64,000 nt of DNA, taken from positions 62,001-126,000 of the forward strand of contig CAYROO010000003.1 of NCBI GenBank assembly GCA_964425915.1, written 5' to 3'. The notes below the pieces were generated by a model. That model saw only the letters and a list, made by a program, of their open reading frames with translations. It was not told the DNA's origin and did not search any database. The position numbers and the translations under genes were made by a program. Of the stretch, positions 49,499 through 56,405 are shown one piece after another. Position 1 is the first letter of the stretch, and every line of letters begins with the position of its first letter. The DNA is from Polycyclovorans sp964425915 (GTDB lineage: Bacteria > Pseudomonadota > Gammaproteobacteria > Nevskiales > Nevskiaceae).

Positions 49499-51741
49499 GA
49501 CGCGCGCAGCCGGGCGACTTCCGCTTCCAGTTCCGCGATGCGGACATCCTTGGGGTTGAGCATGAACTGGCTCTGCAGCGCCTTGCCCGCCATCTTCACC
49601 CGCTGCCCCATCATCACGCCGTAGACGGTGCTCACATCCGGCCCCCAGCAGCCCATGTAGGGCAGATGGGCCGGTGGTTCATCGGTACACCAGTCGGCGA
49701 CGAAGGCATCGAAGGGCTTGCCGCGGGCGATGCGCGCACGGCGCTCCTCATCCCGTCGTTGTGTGGTCGCCGCCACGTCCACCAGCCGCGACGCCGGGTC
49801 ATAGACCACCTTGAAGATGTCGCGGGCGGTGTCATCACTGATCAGGGATTCCTCGAGGTCGCGCATCACCGCCTCAGGATCGCGCTGCAGCACATCCCCG
49901 TATCCGCCGCCCGCCCCCTGGCACATCATGTACAGCTCACCCGGCGCCGCCAGCTCGAAGGTCATCGCCATCGGATGGGTCGAGTAGGTGCCCCCTTCGA
50001 TCGGCTGATTGTTCATGATGTCGAGGATATCGAAGCGGATCTTCTCGGGGTTGTCGCGAAGCTGCTCGAAGATGTCGACGCCCTTCACCTTGCACAAGGG
50101 ATACGTGGGCGAGGCATAGCCGCCGAATAACGGCTGGGCAGACGGAAACAGCGAGCCCGAACAGCCGGTCATGTACCCCCACAGGTCAGAGCCGCGGAAG
50201 CTGTGAATCTGCTCGTAGCCCAGACCGGAGCGCTGCTTGCCGAAGCCCACCCGATCCTTGGCCAGGGTGAAGGCGCCGAGGCGTACCAGCGGCAGGTCCT
50301 CCTCCATCAGTTCGATCTCGCCGAGGTCGCAGCAGGCCGAGAACGGCGGTGACACCGAGTGCTCGCCATCGCGATGGCTACGACCGCCCTGCCCCATCCC
50401 ATTGATGTCGGCACAGAAGTTGCCAACGAACTCGGCGTGCTGGGTCATGCCGCCATAGATCAGGGTGGCCGGCTGGTCGTACTGCGGTGCCACCGTCGCG
50501 GTATACCGATGGGGCAGGCCGTAATTGAACTTGGCCATCGGGATGGAGGCGATGGTCATGGTCTTGAACAGTGGGATCAGGCTCATCGCCTGCGGCGTGT
50601 CGAAGGAGCCATTGATGATGGACTTCTCATCAAAAATGAACTCGAAGGGTGTGAACACCGCCATCGTGAAGGGCAGATCCGGCCACACGTTCATCATGTA
50701 GCCGCAGAACAGCATGGTCTTGAACGAAGCCTGACAGGCGTTGATCGAACGATTGAGCAGCTCGGGCGAGGAGCCGCGCATGTCGACGATCATGGTGTCG
50801 CCCTTCACCGTCACAGCCATGTTCAGCTTGAGCAGCGCACTTTCGCGCAGGGTCGAGTCGGCGAAGGACACGGTACGGGTGGTGCCGTCCGGCAATTCGC
50901 GGATGCGGCGACGCACTTCCTCGGCGACGTCCTCCAGTTGCTTGCGCAACATCACGATCAAGGCTTCGGGACCGTGGTCCTCCAGCACCCGCATGATGCG
51001 CTCCCGCAGCCGGATCACCGAGTGCAGGCGCACCTTCATGTCCTCCAGCTGCAGCTTGGGGTCACGCACCGAGTTCTGCAGGAAGGTGACGATGTCCCGC
51101 TTCAGCTCGAAGTTCTCGGCGCAGCGGAACGGCGGCATCTTCAGGCCTTCGTCGAACTTGCTCTCGGCCGCTGCCGGCATACCGCCCGGCTCGCAGGAGC
51201 CGTTCTCGCCCTCATGGATGGTGGCGGAGATCCAGCAGATCAGCTTGCCGTCCCAGAACACCGGCATCATCATCGACTGGTCGGTGTTGTGGATACCGCC
51301 GTAGCGGGCATCGTTGTGAATAAAGGCATCGCCCTCACGCACGCCAACGGTGGGTTCGGTAGCCCAGTACTTGTTGATGAACTTGATCGGGTAGAACACC
51401 GCAGCCGCGAAGCCCCCCACCCCGTGCGGCGCGATCAGCGACAGGTCGCCGGAGGCGGTGAAGATGGCGGTGGTCATATCACCCCACTTGGCGCCGGGTG
51501 CCGCCCCCATCTGCTCGATCATGGTGTGGGATTCGTCCAGCGCCGCCACCACCAGGCCGCGCACTTCGTTGATCTTGTGTGGGTCCACCTCGGCGGACAG
51601 CAACTGCTCCTCGATCTCGGTGCGCGCCTCGATCTTGTGGTTTTCCATGATCGCCGGATCCGGCGCATAGAACATCTTGTTGTTCTGCAGGAAGCGGTTG
51701 AGCAGTTCCTGCTGTTCGGGCGTCATCTGCGGGTCATTCAT
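49495..51741 (-). CDS. HyuB-like (hydantoinase B/acetone carboxylase alpha-type) carboxylase subunit, ApcD-like
   Basis: 748 residues with GGAG before the ATG. The hydantoinase B/oxoprolinase domain has GDMTTAIFTASGDLSLIAPHGVGGFAAAV, GDAFIHNDARYGGIHNTDQSMMMPVFWDGKLICW, DMRGSSPELLNRSINACQASFKTM and FCADINGMGQGGRSHRDGEHSVSPP. The last 20 residues form a charged heptad helix (RIAELEAEVARLRAS). It should form the metal-containing catalytic half with the HyuA-type subunits and act on ketone plus carboxyphosphate. Length and neighbours favour a ketone carboxylase over 5-oxoprolinase or hydantoinase. Confidence 0.85.
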   Translation of the reverse strand: MNDPQMTPEQQELLNRFLQNNKMFYAPDPAIMENHKIEARTEIEEQLLSAEVDPHKINEVRGLVVAALDESHTMIEQMGAAPGAKWGDMTTAIFTASGDLSLIAPHGVGGFAAAVFYPIKFINKYWATEPTVGVREGDAFIHNDARYGGIHNTDQSMMMPVFWDGKLICWISATIHEGENGSCEPGGMPAAAESKFDEGLKMPPFRCAENFELKRDIVTFLQNSVRDPKLQLEDMKVRLHSVIRLRERIMRVLEDHGPEALIVMLRKQLEDVAEEVRRRIRELPDGTTRTVSFADSTLRESALLKLNMAVTVKGDTMIVDMRGSSPELLNRSINACQASFKTMLFCGYMMNVWPDLPFTMAVFTPFEFIFDEKSIINGSFDTPQAMSLIPLFKTMTIASIPMAKFNYGLPHRYTATVAPQYDQPATLIYGGMTQHAEFVGNFCADINGMGQGGRSHRDGEHSVSPPFSACCDLGEIELMEEDLPLVRLGAFTLAKDRVGFGKQRSGLGYEQIHSFRGSDLWGYMTGCSGSLFPSAQPLFGGYASPTYPLCKVKGVDIFEQLRDNPEKIRFDILDIMNNQPIEGGTYSTHPMAMTFELAAPGELYMMCQGAGGGYGDVLQRDPEAVMRDLEESLISDDTARDIFKVVYDPASRLVDVAATTQRRDEERRARIARGKPFDAFVADWCTDEPPAHLPYMGCWGPDVSTVYGVMMGQRVKMAGKALQSQFMLNPKDVRIAELEAEVARLRAS

Positions 51742-51808
51742 GACTTACTCCGTGAGGTGTGAGGGGGAGGCGTGAGGCACAGCGCTGGGCGCTACTGCCG
51801 ATGACACC

Positions 51809-53950
51809 TCAGGTCCCTGCTTCGATAGAGGTGAACCACACCGCTTTCTGTTCTGCGGCGCGGAAGCGCCAGCCCGGCTCCACCAGATAGGTGGTGGCCC
51901 GGGTGACGACGATGGCCGGGCCATCGATCTCGGTGCCGGCGACCAGTGCCGCCTCGTCGTAGACGGGCGTCGACTGGGCACCGTCGACGCCGACGAAGTG
52001 GCAGTCGCGGTGGGCCACCGGTGGCGGCGGCGCGATACCCGCGCCCACCGGCTTGATCCCGGTGAACTGAATGCCGGGATGCTCGACGTAGGCACACACG
52101 CGGATGGTGTTGATGCGCACACCGGCTTCCGGCGTCTGGCTGCCTTCGCCGAAGCGCTCACCGTAACGGGCAAAGAACTGCTCGATCAGCTTGAGCACGT
52201 CCTCCGGTCCGGTGATGCGGTTGAGATCGGTGACCACAGCGGTTTCCACCCGCTGGTTGCCGTAGCGCATGTCCAGTTCCAGCCGGAAGCCGATCTGCTC
52301 GGCGGTGAAGCCCTGTCGCAGCAGATCCTCCCGCCCCCGTGCTTCCAGCTTCTCGACGATGCCGTTGAAGAAGTCGTAGTCGCGGAAGAACACCTGTCGA
52401 TTGGCATCGAACAGCACGGTCCAGGTACTCATCTCGTGGATGTGCAACTGGCTCATGTTGCCGGCGCCGCAGGCCGAAAACACCGAGGCGAAGGGCGGCG
52501 CCAGGATGGTCTTCACGCCCAGTGCGCGGGCGATGCCACAGGCGTGCAGCGGTCCGTTGCCGCCGTAGGCCAGGGTGGTGAAGTGCTCCGGCTCGTAGCC
52601 GCGGGTGCGCAGCTCGCGGGCGATGCCGTTGGCCATGTTGGCGTCGACGGTGGACTTGATCAGCTTGGCCACCTCCACCACCGGCAGGTCGAGATCATCG
52701 GCCAGATGTTCCTCGATCGCCTGCTTGGAACGACGCGGATTGAGCTTGATGAAGCCGCCCGCGTAGTGGCCCGGGTCGAGATAGCCGAGCATCAGGTCAG
52801 CATCGGTCACGGTGGGCTTGAGCCCGCCGCGGTCATAGCAGGCCGGCCCTGGATCCGACCCCGCGGACTCGGGGCCCACCTGCACGGTCTTGAACATACG
52901 GTCGTAGGAGCAGATTGAGCCACCGCCGGCGCCGAGGGTGACCAGGTGCACCATCGGCACGCTCACCATCCAGCGCTCGATCACCGGATTGAAGTCGTAG
53001 TGCTTGACCCCGCCCTCGACCACGATGCCGATGTCGAAGCTGGTGCCGCCCATGTCGGTGGCCACAATATTGCCGAGCCCGGTCTGGGTGGCCAGATGCT
53101 CACTGGCGGCAATCCCCGACACCGGCCCCGAGTGCACCGTCTGTAGCGCATCGGTGGAGTTCAACTGCGCCATGCCGCCGGAGTTGTGGTTGCACAGCAT
53201 GGGCTTGTCATAGCCGGCGTTGCGCAGGTTCAGCTCCAGCGTGCCCAGGCCGTGATACATGACCTGATGCAGGAAGCCGTCGATGATGGTCGACATGGCG
53301 CGCACGTACTCCCCCTTGCGGCCTGCCACCTGGTGCGACAGCAGCATGGGAATCGCCCCCAGCATGTGGCCGGGATATTCCTCCAGGAAGATCTCGCGGA
53401 TGCGCTGCTCGTGCACCGGGTTCACCACTGAATTGGCGAGCACCACGACGATGGCCTCGGCGCCCTTGTCGACCAGGATGCGCAGGCTTTCGCGCAGACC
53501 GTCCTCGTCCAGCGACATCACCACCGCTCCCGCATAGTCCACCCGCTCCCGCACTTCCTGGATCATCGGAATCGGCACGATGGGGTCCGGTCGCTGCGCA
53601 TTGGGCACATCCATCTGCTGCTTGTGCGGCAGGCCGGTGGCATAGCCCTTGGCGCGGGTCAGCGGTACCGAGGACTTGAAACCGGCGGTGGTCAGCAGCC
53701 CCAGCCGCGGGCCCTTGCGCTCGATCAGCGCATTGGTGCCCAGGGTGGTGGCATAGCGCACCGAGTCCACCTGTGACAGCAGCTCGCGTTCGGTCACACC
53801 GAGGTCGCCGCAGGCCTTCTTCAAGGCCTCGTTGAAACCCAAGGCCAGGTTCTGATGGGTGGTGAGGGCCTTGGTCTCGATGCAGCGGTTGTCCCAGGCC
53901 ACGAAGCAATCGGTGAAGGTGCCCCCGATGTCGACGGATACGCGCTTCAT
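51809..53950 (-). CDS. HyuA-like ATP-dependent carboxylase subunit, ApcC-like
   Basis: 713 residues, starting by ATGA overlap with the small zinc-protein gene. The HydantA_N segment starts VSVDIGGTFTDCFVAWD, and the hydantoinase A core has ATDMGGTSFDIGIVVEGG, GAGGGSICSYDR, VGPESAGSDPGPACYDRGG and YGGNGPLHACGIARALG, the sugar-kinase-like ATPase motifs. In acetone and acetophenone carboxylases this type of subunit phosphorylates bicarbonate or the ketone. Note the second HyuA-type paralogue at 54407-56305. Confidence 0.86.
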   Translation of the reverse strand: MKRVSVDIGGTFTDCFVAWDNRCIETKALTTHQNLALGFNEALKKACGDLGVTERELLSQVDSVRYATTLGTNALIERKGPRLGLLTTAGFKSSVPLTRAKGYATGLPHKQQMDVPNAQRPDPIVPIPMIQEVRERVDYAGAVVMSLDEDGLRESLRILVDKGAEAIVVVLANSVVNPVHEQRIREIFLEEYPGHMLGAIPMLLSHQVAGRKGEYVRAMSTIIDGFLHQVMYHGLGTLELNLRNAGYDKPMLCNHNSGGMAQLNSTDALQTVHSGPVSGIAASEHLATQTGLGNIVATDMGGTSFDIGIVVEGGVKHYDFNPVIERWMVSVPMVHLVTLGAGGGSICSYDRMFKTVQVGPESAGSDPGPACYDRGGLKPTVTDADLMLGYLDPGHYAGGFIKLNPRRSKQAIEEHLADDLDLPVVEVAKLIKSTVDANMANGIARELRTRGYEPEHFTTLAYGGNGPLHACGIARALGVKTILAPPFASVFSACGAGNMSQLHIHEMSTWTVLFDANRQVFFRDYDFFNGIVEKLEARGREDLLRQGFTAEQIGFRLELDMRYGNQRVETAVVTDLNRITGPEDVLKLIEQFFARYGERFGEGSQTPEAGVRINTIRVCAYVEHPGIQFTGIKPVGAGIAPPPPVAHRDCHFVGVDGAQSTPVYDEAALVAGTEIDGPAIVVTRATTYLVEPGWRFRAAEQKAVWFTSIEAGT

Positions 53951-54384
53951 GAGCGGCTCCCCGATGCCGGGTACTGCGCCACCGGCTGGCCACTGTGGCT
54001 GGCAGGTCGCGGCGGCTCATTGCCCACGGGGGCCACCTTCACCTCCTGGCGATCCCGCCACTGTGCCTTGAGGGCGTCAAGGTCGAACTCGATGTCCCGC
54101 ACCGGCGGATGGCCGGGCGGCAGATACTCGGTCTCGATCATGCTGCCGCAGTGCGGGCAGTAGTACTCGAGAATGCGACACCACTCGGGATTGGGCGCAT
54201 AGGTCAGCGCATAGCGCTCGGGGTCCAGCAACGGCTTGTGGATCTCCCGTGGGTCGCGGTCATGCACCAGCAAGCCCCGCTTGTAGTTGTCCCGCGCATC
54301 GAACAGCTCGCCGTCGCAGGCGCGGCATTCCCATCGCTCGGTATCGAGATCGATCCGCAGGTTTTCGGTAATCAACACTTTCAT
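53947..54384 (-). CDS. Zinc-binding small carboxylase subunit (acetone carboxylase gamma/ApcB-like)
   Basis: 145 residues with GAGAGGAG before the ATG. Two CxxC pairs (WECRACDGEL near 20 and YYCPHCGSMIETEYLPPGHPPVRDIEFD near 75) form the zinc finger; the spacing and the text DNYKRGLLVHDRDPREIHKPLLDPE...WCRILEYYCPHCG follow the acetone-carboxylase gamma pattern. The C-terminal tail (about 110-145) is low-complexity. It is the best discriminator between a ketone carboxylase and an ordinary hydantoinase/oxoprolinase. Confidence 0.82.
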   Translation of the reverse strand: MKVLITENLRIDLDTERWECRACDGELFDARDNYKRGLLVHDRDPREIHKPLLDPERYALTYAPNPEWCRILEYYCPHCGSMIETEYLPPGHPPVRDIEFDLDALKAQWRDRQEVKVAPVGNEPPRPASHSGQPVAQYPASGSRS

Positions 54385-54406
54385 GTTCGGGCTCCTCTCC
54401 GCTTTC

Positions 54407-56305
54407 TTATGCGCGCGTCAGCAGTACGTCGCCGGCGTCGCTGACCTCGAAGGACCAGCCGGCATCGATCCGGCAGGTGAAAAAGGCTTCTTCCAGTACC
54501 GCCGGTCCGACGGCACCGGCACCGGCCGGCTGTTCCTCGACCCGGTACAGCGGTAGGGACTGACCGCCCACCTGTCGTTGCCGCTGCGTCACCGGCGCTG
54601 CATTGCGGCCGGCGAATCGTCCCCGCAACTGCGGTTGTGCAATGGCGCGGGTGACGTCCAACTGCAGGGTCAGCGTCTCGCCTGCCGCGCAGGTCGGCGG
54701 GGTGTCGCTGAACGGCAGGGTTTCGTCGCGCGTCGGGCCCGCCACCCGCAGGCGCCAGTCCAGGGTGCACTCGGACAGCGCAAAGCCTTCGGCATACATG
54801 CCGCGTTCCGCACGTTTTTGCAGGTCCGCGCGCAGGGCATCGACGTCGGCATCCACGGGCATCGGCGCCTCATAGCGATGCGCAATGTCGGAAAAGCCCA
54901 GGCCAAAGGCGGAGAACACCGCAGCCAGGCCGGGAATCAGCACCCGCTGGGCACCGACCGCCTCGGCGACCTTGCAGACCACAAAGGGTCCGGCACCGCC
55001 GAACGCCGCCAAGGTGGTGTCCGGCGTGACCGTGGTGAAGGCACGGATCCCGGCGGCCACCTTCTCCACCCAGGCGGCTTCCATCCGCGCCGCTGCCGCG
55101 TCCTCGTCCAAGCCCAAGGGTTCGCCGATATGGGTGGCAATGGCCTTGCGCGCACGCTCGACGTCGATCTTCAACTCACCACCAAAGTACGACGCCGGAT
55201 CCAGCAAGCCGGTGAGCAGGAAGGCGTCGGTGATCGTCGCCTGCGTGCCCCCGAGGCCGAAACAGGCGGGTCCCGGTGCGCTGCCGACACTCTCCGGCCC
55301 TACCGCGATGGCGCCGTCCTGCGCGCGAATCACGGAGGAGCCACCCACCCCGACACTGACCACGTTGCACAGCGGGAACGACACCGCGACACCCTCGACC
55401 TGGCCGCGCATGTCCTCGCGCACGCTGTTATCGCGCACTTCGCCGATGTCGGTGGTGGTGCCGCCGATATCGATCGACACCAGGTGCTTCAGTCCCAAGT
55501 GCGCCGCCAGTGCGCGGGCGCCTTCCATGCCACCGCGTGGGCCGGAGCTGTAAGTCTTCAGCGCGATGGTTTTGGCCACCCGCGCGGAGTGCCCGTCGTT
55601 GCGGAAGATCAACAGCGGATTCTGTGCCTTATTGGTCCGCAGCTTGTGCTCGGCGTTGTAGAGAAACCGCTCCATCGCCGGGTGCAGGAAGGCGTTGAAC
55701 AAGGCAGTCCAAGTGCGGCGAACATCGTCATCGTCCTGCACCACTTCGTGCGAGTAGAGCATCGGCACGGCGCCCAGCAAATGCTGCGGGAACTTGCGCA
55801 GCAGGATTTTCTTCAGCCGACCTTCGGCAGCCAGACAGTCGGGTCCACCGTGGGCAATCACCACCCGGTTGGCGCCGGCCGAGGCGAGCCGGTTGACGGC
55901 GTCCACCAGTGCGGGCTCAACCGCCGTGTCATCGAGACTGGCATCGAGCAGGGCGACGCGTACGCCGACCAGGTCGTGGAACAGCGTCTGCTGCAGGGGC
56001 GTCGATGCAAACGCCTGCTCCGTCAGCGAGCCACTGAGTACCACCCCAAGCCGCGGCCCCTTGCGCTCGACCAGGGCATTGGTGCCCTGCGTGGTGGAGT
56101 AGCGGATGTGATCGGTGCTCGACAGCAGGGACACGATATCGGGCTGGCCGTAGATCTGGGAGGAAACCTTGACCAGCCCCTCGAAGAAGCACTTGGACAG
56201 GTCGAACGGCGTGGTTAGCGTCTTGGTCCGGTAGACCTGTGCACCGTCCATCACGCAGATGTCGGTCAAGGTCCCGCCGTTATCGATATTGATGAGTTTC
56301 CCCAT
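54407..56305 (-). CDS. Second HyuA-like ATPase subunit, ApcA-like
   Basis: 632 residues from the ATG at 56305, preceded by GAGGAG; the frame is open upstream but without such a site. It begins LINIDNGGTLTDICVMDG, with Asn in place of the Ile/Val seen in the paralogue's DIGGTFTD motif. The core has VSIDIGGTTTDIGEV, GVGGSSVIRAQDGAIAVGPESVGSAPGPACFGLGG and FGGAGPFVVCKVAEAVGA. It is shorter than the other HyuA-type subunit, as in acetophenone carboxylase, where two different HyuA-type chains occur. First gene of the carboxylase operon. Confidence 0.84.
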   Translation of the reverse strand: MGKLINIDNGGTLTDICVMDGAQVYRTKTLTTPFDLSKCFFEGLVKVSSQIYGQPDIVSLLSSTDHIRYSTTQGTNALVERKGPRLGVVLSGSLTEQAFASTPLQQTLFHDLVGVRVALLDASLDDTAVEPALVDAVNRLASAGANRVVIAHGGPDCLAAEGRLKKILLRKFPQHLLGAVPMLYSHEVVQDDDDVRRTWTALFNAFLHPAMERFLYNAEHKLRTNKAQNPLLIFRNDGHSARVAKTIALKTYSSGPRGGMEGARALAAHLGLKHLVSIDIGGTTTDIGEVRDNSVREDMRGQVEGVAVSFPLCNVVSVGVGGSSVIRAQDGAIAVGPESVGSAPGPACFGLGGTQATITDAFLLTGLLDPASYFGGELKIDVERARKAIATHIGEPLGLDEDAAAARMEAAWVEKVAAGIRAFTTVTPDTTLAAFGGAGPFVVCKVAEAVGAQRVLIPGLAAVFSAFGLGFSDIAHRYEAPMPVDADVDALRADLQKRAERGMYAEGFALSECTLDWRLRVAGPTRDETLPFSDTPPTCAAGETLTLQLDVTRAIAQPQLRGRFAGRNAAPVTQRQRQVGGQSLPLYRVEEQPAGAGAVGPAVLEEAFFTCRIDAGWSFEVSDAGDVLLTRA

Positions 56306-56359
56306 CGTGTTCTCCTCAGTGTGCGGTCTGAGGACGTTAGGGCCTGGCCGAGGAGGCGT

Positions 56360-56398
56360 CCCCACCCTAAAGAGCGGAGTACGGGGTGGGTGGGGTGG
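56360..56398 (-). promoter_or_regulatory. Repeated G/C-box region upstream of the carboxylase operon
   Basis: CCCCACCC at 56360-56367, GGGGTGGG at 56383-56390 and GGGGTGG at 56392-56398, in the 100-bp gap between the MalT-like regulator gene and apcA. They resemble, loosely, MalT-type G-rich boxes. Short G-rich words are common at this base composition, so support is limited. Confidence 0.35.
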
Positions 56399-56405
56399 TG
56401 ACCCC

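Noticed and set aside
50359..51762. 467-residue plus-strand ORF
   Set aside because: Antisense to the HyuB-like gene; His/Gln/Arg-rich composition of a mirror frame.
49495..53950. Hydantoinase/5-oxoprolinase reading of the HyuA/HyuB pair
   Set aside because: The zinc-finger gamma-type subunit, second HyuA chain and beta-keto-acid ligase in the same operon fit ketone carboxylation better.
54578..56218. 546-residue plus-strand ORF
   Set aside because: Antisense to the HyuA-like gene with all motifs; no recognisable domain.
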